A DNA stretch of 64,000 bases from Gordonia sp. SL306 (GCF_026625785.1 NZ_CP113063.1:4774001-4838000); one strand, 5' to 3'. Shown: positions 1 through 7,848, numbered from the stretch's first letter. Notes: generated by a model not told the origin, from the sequence alone. Numbers and translations are program-made.

Positions 1-820
1 CCCAGACGGCGACGACGACCACGTAAATGGCCGTCTGTGCTGCGGACGGGACGTCGACGAGGTCGCTGCGCAGCAACGAGCGGGTGTTGGTGAGAACGAT
101 CAGGCCGCCGACCGACGCGCCGAGCAACCGCGGCGGGATGTGGCGCACCAGCCAGGCCGCGATGGGAGCGGCGATGACGCCGCCGACCAGGATCGCACCG
201 ACCCACGCGAAATTGATGCCCTGCGATCCGAGGCTGAACAGGAAGCCCAGGCTCGCGGCGACCGCGATGATGAACTCGCTGGTGTCGATCGAACCGATGA
301 CCTTGCGCGGCTCGAGTCGGCCACTGGCGAGGATCGCCGGCGTGCCGACCGGCCCCCAACCGCCGCCTCCGGTGGCGTCGACGAATCCGGCGATGAGGCC
401 GAGAGGGGAGAGGAAGCGTTTGCGCAGCGGCTTGCCGAGGTGATGGCGGGGGATGCCCTGCAGGGTGAAGCGGGCCAGGATGTAGATGCCCAGGAGCAAC
501 AGGATGATCGCCATCAGCGGTGCGGCGGCTTCGGTCGACAGTTTCGACAGCACTGTCGCCCCCAGGAAGGCGCCGATGGCTCCGGGGATCGCGATCCGTC
601 GGACCACCTTCCAGTCGACGTTGCCGAAGCGCCAGTGGGAGATCCCGGACACCAGAGTGGTCCCGATCTCGGCGAGGTGGACGGTGGCCGACGCCGCGGC
701 CGGATTGGTGCCGACGGCGAGGAGCAGCGTGGTGGTGGTGACGCCGTAGGCCATACCGAGGCTGCCGTCGACGAGTTGTGCGGCGAGGCCCACGAGGCCG
801 ATCAGAACGATGGTTCGCAT
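1..820 (-). CDS. TSUP family (TauE/SafE) anion transporter, 3' end beyond window
   Basis: Reading the minus strand from ATG at 820 gives an open frame of 273 codons that runs off the left edge. The protein begins MRTIVLIGLVGLAAQLVDGS and has several hydrophobic segments. The typical TSUP motifs are present: an early Gly-rich GMAYGVTTTTLL stretch, and a second-half repeat with GFVDATGGGGWGPVGTP. The family moves sulfite, sulfate, sulfonates or other small anions across the membrane. A cysteine-type leader peptide lies 130 bp upstream on the same strand, which points to sulfur compounds. The substrate and direction of transport cannot be read from sequence. The family call is strong and the substrate is inferred. 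Confidence 0.88.
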   Translation of the reverse strand, partial: MRTIVLIGLVGLAAQLVDGSLGMAYGVTTTTLLLAVGTNPAAASATVHLAEIGTTLVSGISHWRFGNVDWKVVRRIAIPGAIGAFLGATVLSKLSTEAAAPLMAIILLLLGIYILARFTLQGIPRHHLGKPLRKRFLSPLGLIAGFVDATGGGGWGPVGTPAILASGRLEPRKVIGSIDTSEFIIAVAASLGFLFSLGSQGINFAWVGAILVGGVIAAPIAAWLVRHIPPRLLGASVGGLIVLTNTRSLLRSDLVDVPSAAQTAIYVVVVAVW

Positions 821-949
821 GGTGGTCGGGATCTTTCAGGTCAGGTGACGGTGACTGAGCAGAAGTCGACCGGACACGGACCGTGCCACCAGCGGTGGCG
901 GGTACGGGGGATCGTGACCGGGACTTCGCGGGTCGAGGCGCCGCGGGGA
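821..949 (-). promoter_or_regulatory. leader region between leader peptide and transporter, possible attenuator
   Basis: This 129-bp stretch separates the leader peptide stop from the transporter start. It has no other gene. A small hairpin is visible: GCCACC at 885-890 pairs with GGTGGC at 894-899 around a 3-nt loop, with outer CCGT/ACGG pairing at 881-884 and 904-907. There is no U-tract. It may take part in attenuation, but a defined terminator/antiterminator pair is not evident by eye. Confidence 0.35.
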
Positions 950-1030
950 TCAGGTGATCGGGCCGCGACGCCGACGACACAACATCGACGCCACGCGCAG
1001 CAGGTCGACGGTCCGTCGGGTCACAAGCAT
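950..1030 (-). CDS. putative cysteine-responsive leader peptide (26 aa)
   Basis: An ATG at 1030 opens a 26-codon frame ending with TGA at 950-952. The peptide starts MLVTRRTVDLLRVASMLCRR and ends GPIT. The core TVDLLRVASxLCR matches the short actinobacterial putative leader peptides found before cysteine and sulfur assimilation genes; this is recalled family knowledge. A TAGGAT -10 box lies 7 nt before the ATG, so the mRNA probably starts at or next to the start codon. The next gene on this strand, 130 bp on, is a TSUP anion transporter, which fits a sulfur-supply sensor. A single Cys codon followed by four Arg codons is a plausible stalling site. Translation is inferred, not shown. Confidence 0.65.
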   Translation of the reverse strand: MLVTRRTVDLLRVASMLCRRRRGPIT

Positions 1031-1037
1031 GCGCAGA

Positions 1038-1043
1038 ATCCTA
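1038..1043 (-). promoter_or_regulatory. -10 box of leader peptide / TSUP transcript
   Basis: TAGGAT on the minus strand, ending 7 nt before the leader-peptide ATG. It fits the actinobacterial TANNNT pattern. No convincing -35 is visible. Confidence 0.5.
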
Positions 1044-1140
1044 GGACGTGCGGCCCCGAAAACGGACATTGCGCACCTCGTGGAAATCTCCGCGGGCGCA
1101 ACCTTGACAAATGGTCTACCCATGGGCGTTGCTGATCGGC

Positions 1141-1533
1141 ATGACCGGACCCGATGAATCACACGTCGCCGTCGACGACGACCGGCCGCGACTCCTCGTG
1201 CATCTGTGCACACGCGACGAATGGGACACCGCGCGGCACACCGGCCACCGTGAGCCGCCATCGCTCACCGATGCCGGGTTCGTCCACTTGTCCGATCCCG
1301 GACAGGTACACCTGCCGGCGAACCGACTGTTCGGGGGGCGCGACGACCTCGTGCTGCTCGTCGTCGACAGCACCCGGCTGGACGCACCCGTCGTGTGGGA
1401 ACCCGGGATGCCGGACGATCCCGAGGGTATGCGTTTTCCACATCTCTACGGCGCACTGCCCGCCCACGCGGTGGTCGAGGTGCGCACCTACCGTCCGGAC
1501 GGTGCCGGTACGTTTCTGCCGCCGTCGATCTGA
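1141..1533 (+). CDS. DUF952 domain protein
   Basis: A small soluble protein of 130 aa from the ATG at 1141. DUF952 is recognised from the central HLSDPGQVHLPANRLF stretch followed by a hydrophobic LVLLVVD strand and a late EGMRFPHLYGALP segment. No biochemical function is established for the family. An in-frame ATG at 1111 would add ten residues. Neither start has a good ribosome-binding site, so the start is uncertain. The stop codon forms the loop of a long terminator hairpin shared with the converging sigA. Upstream at 1104-1109 is a TTGACA, but no good -10 follows. Confidence 0.75.
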   Translation: MTGPDESHVAVDDDRPRLLVHLCTRDEWDTARHTGHREPPSLTDAGFVHLSDPGQVHLPANRLFGGRDDLVLLVVDSTRLDAPVVWEPGMPDDPEGMRFPHLYGALPAHAVVEVRTYRPDGAGTFLPPSI

Positions 1534-1551
1534 GATCGACGGCGGCAGAAA
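1513..1551. terminator. bidirectional terminator hairpin, 18-bp perfect stem
   Basis: Arms 1513-1530 and 1534-1551 are perfect inverted repeats. The 3-nt loop 1531-1533 is the TGA stop of the DUF952 gene. It lies between convergent genes, 21 bp beyond the sigA stop, and can fold in both transcripts. There is no long U-tract, which is common for actinobacterial hairpins. Confidence 0.8.
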
Positions 1552-1572
1552 CGCAGGTTGTGGTGGTCGGGC

Positions 1573-3021
1573 CTAGTCGAGATAGTCGCGCAGCACCTGC
1601 GAACGCGAGGGGTGCCGCAACTTCGACATCGTCTTAGACTCGATCTGACGGATGCGCTCGCGGGTGACGCCGTACACCTGCCCGATCTCGTCGAGGGTGC
1701 GCGGCTGACCGTCGGTCAGCCCGAAGCGCAGGCGTACCACGCCGGCCTCGCGTTCGGAGAGCGTCTCGAGCACCGACTGCAGCTGATCCTGCAGCAGGGT
1801 GAAGCTCACCGCGTCGACCGCGACGACGGCCTCGGAATCCTCGATGAAGTCGCCGAGTTGGCTGTCGCCCTCGTCGCCGATGGTCTGATCCAACGAGATC
1901 GGCTCACGCGCGTACTGCTGGATCTCCAGCACCTTCTCGGGCGTGATGTCCATCTCCTTGGCGAGCTCCTCGGGAGTGGGCTCGCGGCCCAGGTCCTGGA
2001 GCAGCTCGCGCTGGATACGGCCCAGCTTGTTGATGACCTCGACCATGTGGACCGGGATGCGGATGGTGCGTGCCTGGTCGGCCATCGCGCGGGTGATCGC
2101 CTGACGGATCCACCAGGTCGCGTACGTGGAGAACTTGTAGCCCTTGGTGTAGTCGAACTTCTCGACCGCACGGATCAGACCGAGGTTGCCCTCCTGGATG
2201 AGGTCCAGGAACGCCATTCCGCGGCCGGTGTAGCGCTTGGCCAGGGAGACGACCAGACGGAGGTTCGCCTCGAGCAGGTGGTTCTTGGCGCGGTTGCCGT
2301 CCCGGGAGATCCAGTTCAGATCACGCTTGGACGCCGTGCTGATCTTGTCGCCGGAATCGACGAGCCTGCGCAGTCGCTCGGTGGCGAAGAGACCTGCCTC
2401 GATGCGCTTGGCGAGCTCGACCTCCTCCTCCGCGTTGAGGAGGGCGACCTTGCCGATCTGCTTGAGGTAGGCGCGGACCGAGTCGGCCGATGCGGTGAGC
2501 TCGGCATCCTTGCGCGCCTGACGGAGCGCCTCTGACTCGTCCTCGTCCCAGACGAAGTCGCCTGCCGTTCGTTCTTTCTCTTCCGGGACCTGTTTGCTCT
2601 TGGCAGCGGCAGGCTTGGCTGCGCCTGCTGCTGCCGGGACCACCACGGTCGTCTCGGCGTCATCGGTCTCGGCGTCCTCGCTGTCGGGCGAGTCGTCGTC
2701 GTCGTCATCATCGTCGACGGCGATGTCGTCGATCTCGACATCCTCGTCGAGCTCGCCGTCGGGGGCGTCGATGTCGTCGATCGTGCCGGTGTCGTCGGCG
2801 TCCTCGGTCGACTCGACACCGTCGGCATCCGACGGTTTGGTGGCCTTCTTGGCTCCGCGCTTCGCAGGGGCCTTCTTTGCCGCCTTCTTGGCGGTTGCCT
2901 TGCGAGCGGGCGCCTTCTTGGCCGCTTTCTTTGCGGGTCGCTTGGCCGGCGCGTTCTCCGTGGCGGTCGTCGCGTCTGTCGAATCGTCGACGTCGGCCTG
3001 GCGGGTCTGGGTGGCTGCCAC
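1573..3021 (-). CDS. sigA: RNA polymerase principal sigma factor SigA
   Basis: This is the housekeeping sigma factor, 482 aa. The start is GTG at 3021, with GAAAGG 6 nt before it. The protein then begins VAATQT, like mycobacterial SigA. The first ~150 residues are low complexity: a Lys/Ala-rich stretch (KKAAKKAPARKATAKK) followed by a long Asp/Glu run. From GDFVWDEDESEALRQ on it is almost identical to mycobacterial SigA: region 1.2, region 2 with the YATWWIRQAITRAMADQ helix, region 3, and region 4 with TLDEIGQVYGVTRERIRQIE. A longer frame reaching 3123 is unlikely because a TACAAT -10 box lies there. ppgK is upstream on the same strand, as in mycobacteria. Confidence 0.97.
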   Translation of the reverse strand: MAATQTRQADVDDSTDATTATENAPAKRPAKKAAKKAPARKATAKKAAKKAPAKRGAKKATKPSDADGVESTEDADDTGTIDDIDAPDGELDEDVEIDDIAVDDDDDDDDSPDSEDAETDDAETTVVVPAAAGAAKPAAAKSKQVPEEKERTAGDFVWDEDESEALRQARKDAELTASADSVRAYLKQIGKVALLNAEEEVELAKRIEAGLFATERLRRLVDSGDKISTASKRDLNWISRDGNRAKNHLLEANLRLVVSLAKRYTGRGMAFLDLIQEGNLGLIRAVEKFDYTKGYKFSTYATWWIRQAITRAMADQARTIRIPVHMVEVINKLGRIQRELLQDLGREPTPEELAKEMDITPEKVLEIQQYAREPISLDQTIGDEGDSQLGDFIEDSEAVVAVDAVSFTLLQDQLQSVLETLSEREAGVVRLRFGLTDGQPRTLDEIGQVYGVTRERIRQIESKTMSKLRHPSRSQVLRDYLD

Positions 3022-3121
3022 GTACAACCTTTCGGAACTGACTATCGTGAATCTCTCACGGCGGCATGCGCCGACGCGGATCAGGGCTTGATTTCTCGGT
3101 GCGTGATCACCGGTGAGGACC

Positions 3122-3127
3122 ATTGTA
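3122..3127 (-). promoter_or_regulatory. sigA promoter -10
   Basis: TACAAT on the minus strand, followed by a roughly 95-nt leader to the GTG at 3021. TTGTCA lies upstream at a long spacing of about 21 bp, so the -35 is weak or absent. Confidence 0.5.
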
Positions 3128-3203
3128 ACGACATCGCCCCGCCGGATGTGACAAAGACCAGGTCAGTGAGTTGTCGAGACGGCGCCGACGGTCCACAACC
3201 GGA

Positions 3204-3992
3204 CTAGGTGCGAAGGCCGGCATCGACAGCCATCGCCGCACCCACGATACCCGCGGTGTTGAGCAGGGTGGCCGGCACCACGGGCGTCTTGTTGGTCAGG
3301 TGGGGGATCCATTTGTCGGACTTGCGGCTGATCCCGCCGCCGACGATGAAGAGCTTCGGCCACAGCAGTGCCTCGTATGCCTCGAGGACATGTGAGAGCT
3401 TGTGTGCCCACTTCTCGTAGGTCCACCCCTTGTCCTCCTTGACCTTCGACGACGCCCGGTGCTCGGCCTCCTTGCCGTCGATGATCATGTGGCCGAGCTC
3501 CGTGTTGGGGACCAGGGTGCCGTTGATGAGGATGGCGGTGCCGATGCCGGTGCCCAGGGTGAGCAGCATGACCACACCGTCGACGTCTGCGCCACCGCCG
3601 TGGCGGTCCTCGGCCATCCCGGCCGCGTCGGCGTCGTTCAGGACGGAGACGGTCCGGCCCGACAACGCGGAACTGAAGAGTTCGTACACGTCCGTGCCGA
3701 TCCAGCCCTTGTCGATGTTGGCGGCGGTGCGCATCGTGCTGTCGGTGATCACGCCGGGCAGCGTGATCCCGACCGGTCCGGTCCAATCGAAGTGACCGAC
3801 CACCTCGGCGACAGCGCCGGCGACGGCGTCGGGGGTGGACGGTTGCGGGGTCAGCACCTTGAACCGGTCGCCGACGAGCAATCCGGTGTCGAGGTCGACG
3901 ACCCCGCCCTTGATCCCGGAACCGCCGACGTCGACTCCGAATCCGAGATTGGCTCCCGGTTGGGCGGTGCTCGCTACCTCGGCGTCGGTCAT
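3204..3992 (-). CDS. ppgK: polyphosphate glucokinase
   Basis: A ROK-family sugar kinase of 262 aa that phosphorylates glucose using polyphosphate or ATP. The N-terminal phosphate motif GFGVDVGGSGIKGGVVD (from about residue 17) is clear. It is followed by the glucose-contact region VLNDADAAGMAED, the LLTLGTGIGTAI motif and the ELGHMIIDG segment. The start ATG at 3992 is preceded by GAGAGGA. The order suhB / ppgK / sigA matches mycobacteria. It may be partly co-transcribed with sigA, although sigA has its own promoter in the 182-bp gap. Confidence 0.95.
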   Translation of the reverse strand: MTDAEVASTAQPGANLGFGVDVGGSGIKGGVVDLDTGLLVGDRFKVLTPQPSTPDAVAGAVAEVVGHFDWTGPVGITLPGVITDSTMRTAANIDKGWIGTDVYELFSSALSGRTVSVLNDADAAGMAEDRHGGGADVDGVVMLLTLGTGIGTAILINGTLVPNTELGHMIIDGKEAEHRASSKVKEDKGWTYEKWAHKLSHVLEAYEALLWPKLFIVGGGISRKSDKWIPHLTNKTPVVPATLLNTAGIVGAAMAVDAGLRT

Positions 3993-4184
3993 GTCGGAGT
4001 CCTCTCTGATCCACCCAATGGGAAATGGCGCGGCCTCAAGGCTATCCAGCCGGTGCGCACCGTGCGCGGGGTCGATGCAAAGTCGTCACCCACCGGACGG
4101 CTGCCGTTGCCGACACGCAGCACGCGATTGCTCGGGACCGAGCCCCTGTCGGCGGATCCCGCGCCGGTGTGCTCACATAGGGGC

Positions 4185-5087
4185 GTGACCGATCATTCCG
4201 GGCCAGAGGTCCTCGAGCGCGTCGCGATCGACGTGGCGCAGCGTGCGGCCGACCATGTGCGACGACGCCGCCCGGAGCTGTTCGGTCCGGGACCGGGCCA
4301 CGATCCCCACGCGGTGCGCGCGGACGCGGACGACCCGGACGAGGACGCGGCGCCCGTCAGCACCAAGTCGACCCCGACCGATCCGGTGACCCTCGCCGAC
4401 ACCGAGACCGAGCAGCTGATCCGCTCGGAGCTGCGGTCCCGGCGCCCGGGGGACGAGATCCTCGGAGAGGAGGCCGGTGGCACCGTGGACGTGCCGTCCG
4501 GGGTGCGGTGGGTGGTCGATCCGATCGACGGCACGGTGAACTTCATGTACGGCATCCCTGCTTACGCCGTCTCCGTCGCGGCGCAGATCGACGGCAGGTC
4601 GGTGGCCGGTGCCGTGGTCGACGTGGCTCGCGCCGTCACGTACTCGGCCGCGCTCGACGCCGGCGCCTGGGTGGATGCCGGTGACGGGCGGATCAAGCTG
4701 TCCTGCAACCCGATCGGTCGCCTCGATCTGGCGCTGGTGGCCACCGGTTTCTCCTACGACGCGAGTCGACGGGCCACCCAGGGCGCGATCATCGCGGAAC
4801 TGCTCCCGCAGGTGCGTGACATCCGCCGGGTCGGTGCCGCCGCGCTCGATCTGTGCATGGTGGCGAGCGGTGCGGTGGACGCGCATTTCGAACACGGGCT
4901 CAGTCCGTGGGACTGGGCCGCCGGTGGGCTGATCGCGGCCGAGGCAGGCGCGCGGGTGTACATGCCGCCCCCGGACTCGCGTTCGGGCGACGGCCATCCG
5001 ACGATCGCGGTGGCGCCGGGAATAGCGGACGAATTCCTACGACTGCTCGACGGCCTCGGGGCACGAAGCATGATGCCGTCGGCCTGA
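4185..5087 (+). CDS. suhB: inositol-1-monophosphatase family protein SuhB
   Basis: A magnesium-dependent phosphatase of the IMPase superfamily, 300 aa from GTG at 4185. Metal-site motifs are present: GEEAGG, then WVVDPIDGTVNF and the C-terminal SPWDWAAGG. It supplies free inositol from inositol phosphates, which in mycolata feeds phosphatidylinositol and PIMs. Residues ~40-60 form an acidic insert (DADDPDEDAAP). Upstream in-frame codons lie antisense to ppgK and were not used. It is divergent from ppgK across 192 bp. Specificity among inositol, fructose bisphosphate or histidinol phosphate cannot be fixed by sequence alone, but synteny supports SuhB. Confidence 0.88.
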   Translation: MTDHSGPEVLERVAIDVAQRAADHVRRRRPELFGPGPGHDPHAVRADADDPDEDAAPVSTKSTPTDPVTLADTETEQLIRSELRSRRPGDEILGEEAGGTVDVPSGVRWVVDPIDGTVNFMYGIPAYAVSVAAQIDGRSVAGAVVDVARAVTYSAALDAGAWVDAGDGRIKLSCNPIGRLDLALVATGFSYDASRRATQGAIIAELLPQVRDIRRVGAAALDLCMVASGAVDAHFEHGLSPWDWAAGGLIAAEAGARVYMPPPDSRSGDGHPTIAVAPGIADEFLRLLDGLGARSMMPSA

Positions 5088-5148
5088 GACCCTCGGCCTG
5101 AGGTCGCCGCCGCCGCGCCGGGATGGCCTCGTCAGCGCGACAGTGGTC

Positions 5149-5868
5149 TCAGCAGGACGCCGAGTGGACGGCTTTGACCAGCGTCGGGTCGGCGCCGGTG
5201 CGCGGGTCCTTCGGATCGGCCGATCGCAGCGCCTCGAGGGCGGCCTGTGCATCCTGCGATTGCTCGCGGCCCTCGTAGTACTTGCCCAGCGCGACGTCGA
5301 CGCCGGTGCCCTGGCGTCCGTCGTCGACGAGCTGGGCACACGGGATGGCCAGCCAGACCGCGGCGGCGCTCGCCTTGCCCGCCGGACCGAAGCGGATCTG
5401 TGCGTAGCAGGACAGGTCCTGGTTGGTGTAGACGGTGTCGTCGCCATACGGGTTGTCGGGGACCGGATTGAAACCCTGGGCGGTCAGGTCGTCGGAGACC
5501 GATCGCGCCGCGCCGCGTTGCGACGATGCATTGAGCACCCGGACCTGGAACGTCGACAAGGCGGCCGGGGTGACGGCCAGCATCTCGTCGCGGTTGGCCG
5601 GGGCAACCGTCGCGGGCGCCGCGGAAGGCGCGGGCAGCCCGGGATCCGGAGCGGCCGCGGCGGCGGAGGGTTCGGCGGATGCCGGAGTCGGCTGGTTGCA
5701 GTTGGTCGGCACGGCCACCGGACCGGAATCGGCGAGCGCGACCGCCCAGGTGATCAGACCTGCGACCAGCAACACGACGGCGACGATGATCGCCGGGCGC
5801 GTTCGGCGACGACGGAACGGCCGACCTCTCGCGTCGACCGAAGACCCCGATGTTAGCTGCGACACCAC
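5149..5868 (-). CDS. cei: envelope integrity protein Cei
   Basis: A membrane-anchored protein of 239 aa with a short basic cytoplasmic N-terminus (GRPFRRRRTRP). It has one transmembrane helix (AIIVAVVLLVAGLITWAVAL), a Pro/Ala-rich linker, and a C-terminal LytR_C domain (TFQVRVLNASSQRGAARSVS). Mycobacterial Rv2700 (Cei) occupies the same place and is needed for cell-envelope integrity. GTG at 5868 was chosen because GAAGGAG lies 10 nt upstream; the second GTG at 5865 is equally possible. Far-upstream in-frame ATGs would include an Arg-rich non-conserved extension and lie above the likely promoter. Confidence 0.85.
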   Translation of the reverse strand: MVSQLTSGSSVDARGRPFRRRRTRPAIIVAVVLLVAGLITWAVALADSGPVAVPTNCNQPTPASAEPSAAAAAPDPGLPAPSAAPATVAPANRDEMLAVTPAALSTFQVRVLNASSQRGAARSVSDDLTAQGFNPVPDNPYGDDTVYTNQDLSCYAQIRFGPAGKASAAAVWLAIPCAQLVDDGRQGTGVDVALGKYYEGREQSQDAQAALEALRSADPKDPRTGADPTLVKAVHSASC

Positions 5869-6310
5869 CGTGAACTGGCTCCTTCTCCGACGCCCAACCT
5901 TGGCGCCCACTGTAAACGGTGGTCGTCGGCGCGCGGCGCAGGCAGGCCGCACCGGCGGATAACGCCTGTACAGGCCGCCTGCCCGCTCCGTCGGGAGTAC
6001 GGGTCCGGCCCGATCGCGCCGTGTGCAACGACGCGCGGGGAATGATCCGGCCGAGGAGATCGTTGACCGAGCCACGCCGGTGGACTAAGCTTCGGGCGCC
6101 CGCCCCTCCAAACAGTGGGGGGCACGTGGATTGAATGTGATGGAGATCACGCCGATCTGCAGGGTTCTGGGTAACGAATTGCACCGGTCACGACGTTGTA
6201 GAGACGCCGCCGGCAAGACAATCCCGGCGGGCTCGCGCACCTACGTTTGTTCGGTCACAAGCCGACATCCGAGAGCGCCCCTCACACTCTCTCAATAGGT
6301 AAGGCACACA
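5869..6310. promoter_or_regulatory. divergent intergenic region cei / DUF4193
   Basis: A 442-bp non-coding region with promoters for both flanking genes. For cei, TACAGT on the minus strand (5914-5909) is a likely -10 with a ~35-nt leader. Toward the DUF4193 gene, a 7-bp stem (CCGCCGG 6207-6213 with CCGGCGG 6224-6230) and a TACGTT at 6242-6247 are visible. No gene with coding character was found. Confidence 0.45.
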
Positions 6311-6610
6311 ATGGCTACTGATTACGATGCGCCACGACGCACAGAGACCGAGGACATCAGCGAGGACTCCCTCGAGGAGTTGAAAGCGCGACGCAGCGAA
6401 GCCCAGTCCTCGGCCGTCGATGTCGACGAGAGCGACACCGCCGAATCGTTCGAGCTGCCCGGTGCGGATCTCTCGGGCGAGGAACTGTCGGTCCGGGTGA
6501 TCCCCAAGCAGGCCGACGAGTTCACTTGTACGAGCTGCTTTCTCGTCTACCACCGCAGCCGGCTCGCCCGCGAGAACGGCAATTCGATGATCTGCGTGGA
6601 CTGCGCCTGA
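6311..6610 (+). CDS. DUF4193 family zinc-ribbon protein
   Basis: A 99-aa acidic protein. Residues 1-60 are rich in Asp/Glu and likely disordered. The C-terminal part has a two-knuckle metal motif, CTSC near residue 75 and CVDC at the end. This is the DUF4193 pattern, equivalent to mycobacterial Rv2699c, conserved in actinobacteria with unknown function. The start ATG at 6311 has AGGTAAGG upstream. It ends in front of a strong hairpin shared with the converging DUF3093 gene. A role in transcription or RNA binding is possible from the zinc ribbon but not shown. Confidence 0.85.
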   Translation: MATDYDAPRRTETEDISEDSLEELKARRSEAQSSAVDVDESDTAESFELPGADLSGEELSVRVIPKQADEFTCTSCFLVYHRSRLARENGNSMICVDCA

Positions 6611-6622
6611 CGAACCGATGAG

Positions 6623-6654
6623 GGAGGCGGGTCGTCGATACCGAACCCGCCTCC
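6623..6654. terminator. bidirectional terminator hairpin
   Basis: GGAGGCGGGT (6623-6632) and ACCCGCCTCC (6645-6654) form a perfect 10-bp stem with a 12-nt loop. It lies between the convergent DUF4193 gene and the DUF3093 gene. Confidence 0.75.
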
Positions 6655-6658
6655 ACGC

Positions 6659-7243
6659 TCAGTCGGCGATACCCGCCTCGGCTGCCGCATCGGGTAGGTC
6701 GAGAGCGGCCAGCAACGCCGACGGATCCCGGGTGGACACGAGCCAATACGGTGTCGGGTCATCGGGATCGTCGAGCACCAGCAGGACCATCGTCTTGACC
6801 CATGCCTTGTGCATGAGGAATGCGGCCGGATCGAGCTGGCGACCCAGTGCTGCACTCTTCGCCGTCGCGGGCACGGTCGCCCCGCGAGCGATGACCGCCC
6901 GCGGTAGGCGGGCTCGACCGGCATGGAGTTCACGATCCGGGGTCACCCGGACCGACGCGCGGCCGAGCGACCACAGCATCCACGCGCACAGCAATCCGAC
7001 CGCCACGTAGCCCACCACGCTCCACGCCGCGCGGTGTGCCGACAGCTGGATCTCGTAGCCCAGTACCCCTGTCACGACCGCTGCGGCCACCCACCACCAC
7101 CACGGCACGTGGAGGCGTTCATGGAAGCGGTCGGAACCCGAGTTGCCTTCTCCCGCCGATCGGTCTGCGTCGCCGGGGACGCCGGGATGATCGTCGCCGG
7201 ACGACGAATCGGCCGGATTCTCAGGTGATGCTGGAGGAGTCAC
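6659..7243 (-). CDS. DUF3093 family membrane protein
   Basis: A protein of 194 aa from GTG at 7243. Residues 1-40 are polar and acidic, followed by HERLHVPWWWWVAAAVVTG and a second hydrophobic helix (VVGYVAVGLLCAWMLWSLG). A cytoplasmic domain follows, ending with the YWLVSTRDPSALLAAL segment. This is the DUF3093 pattern, equivalent to Rv2698; function unknown. GTG 7243 was chosen because a TACGCT -10 box sits 6 nt upstream, so the message is probably leaderless. The upstream in-frame extension would run through dut. It is divergent from dut with only 22 bp between start codons. Confidence 0.85.
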   Translation of the reverse strand: MTPPASPENPADSSSGDDHPGVPGDADRSAGEGNSGSDRFHERLHVPWWWWVAAAVVTGVLGYEIQLSAHRAAWSVVGYVAVGLLCAWMLWSLGRASVRVTPDRELHAGRARLPRAVIARGATVPATAKSAALGRQLDPAAFLMHKAWVKTMVLLVLDDPDDPTPYWLVSTRDPSALLAALDLPDAAAEAGIAD

Positions 7244-7249
7244 GCGACC

Positions 7250-7259
7250 AGCGTAGTCT
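7250..7259. promoter_or_regulatory. overlapping divergent -10 boxes for DUF3093 gene and dut
   Basis: On the plus strand TAGTCT at 7254-7259 lies 6 nt before the dut GTG. On the minus strand TACGCT at 7255-7250 lies 6 nt before the DUF3093 GTG. The two boxes share the TA at 7254-7255. Both transcripts would be leaderless. Confidence 0.6.
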
Positions 7260-7265
7260 GCCCTC

Positions 7266-7796
7266 GTGACGCCGAAATCCTCCACCGCGGCATCTGACCG
7301 ACCCGACCCGATCGGGTCGCTGCGGGTCCGCCGACTCGACCCGGACATCCCGTTGCCCACCCGCGCACATCCCGGCGACGCGGGTGTCGACCTGTGTTCG
7401 ACCATCGACCTCGAACTGCCGCCCGGTCGTCGCCAGCTGGTCGGGACGGGCCTTGCCGTGGCCCTGCCCGTCGGCACAGTCGGGCTCGTTCATCCCAGGT
7501 CCGGGCTCGCCGCACGGGCCGGACTCTCGATCGTCAATTCGCCGGGCACGATCGACGCCGGGTATCGCGGGGAGATCAAGGTGTGTCTGATCAATCTCGA
7601 CCCCGACGAATCGATCTCGATCGCCCGTGGGGACCGGATCGCCCAACTGCTCGTCCAGCGCGTCGAACTGCCGGAGCTGGTCGAGGTCGACGAACTCGAC
7701 GACACGAGTCGCGGTGGCGGGGGGTATGGCTCCAGCGGTGGCCATGCGGTGCTGGCAGAGGCCGCTCCGGAGATCGACGGGGATTCGGGTCCTTGA
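7266..7796 (+). CDS. dut: dUTP diphosphatase (dUTPase)
   Basis: A trimeric dUTPase of 176 aa. It hydrolyses dUTP to dUMP and pyrophosphate, keeping uracil out of DNA and supplying thymidylate synthesis. All five family motifs are seen in order: HPGDAGVDL, PRSGLA, GTIDAGYRGEIKV, GDRIAQLLV, and the C-terminal arm RGGGGYGSSGGH. About 19 residues follow the arm. The start is GTG at 7266, probably leaderless from the TAGTCT box at 7254. It is divergent from the DUF3093 gene as in mycobacteria, and is followed by the DUF3710 gene 52 bp downstream, probably in the same operon. Confidence 0.96.
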   Translation: MTPKSSTAASDRPDPIGSLRVRRLDPDIPLPTRAHPGDAGVDLCSTIDLELPPGRRQLVGTGLAVALPVGTVGLVHPRSGLAARAGLSIVNSPGTIDAGYRGEIKVCLINLDPDESISIARGDRIAQLLVQRVELPELVEVDELDDTSRGGGGYGSSGGHAVLAEAAPEIDGDSGP

Positions 7797-7848
7797 CCCG
7801 ACCGACGGTCCACCCCGACGAGCGAACACTTCCCTAGGAGTACACGAC

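Noticed and set aside
1104..1109. TTGACA as -35 of the DUF952 gene
   Set aside because: No acceptable -10 occurs 16-19 bp downstream, so it was not called a promoter.
140..1135. Long plus-strand frame opposite the TSUP gene and its leader region
   Set aside because: It is antisense to a gene with clear transmembrane motifs; its product is low-complexity, polar and has no ribosome-binding site.
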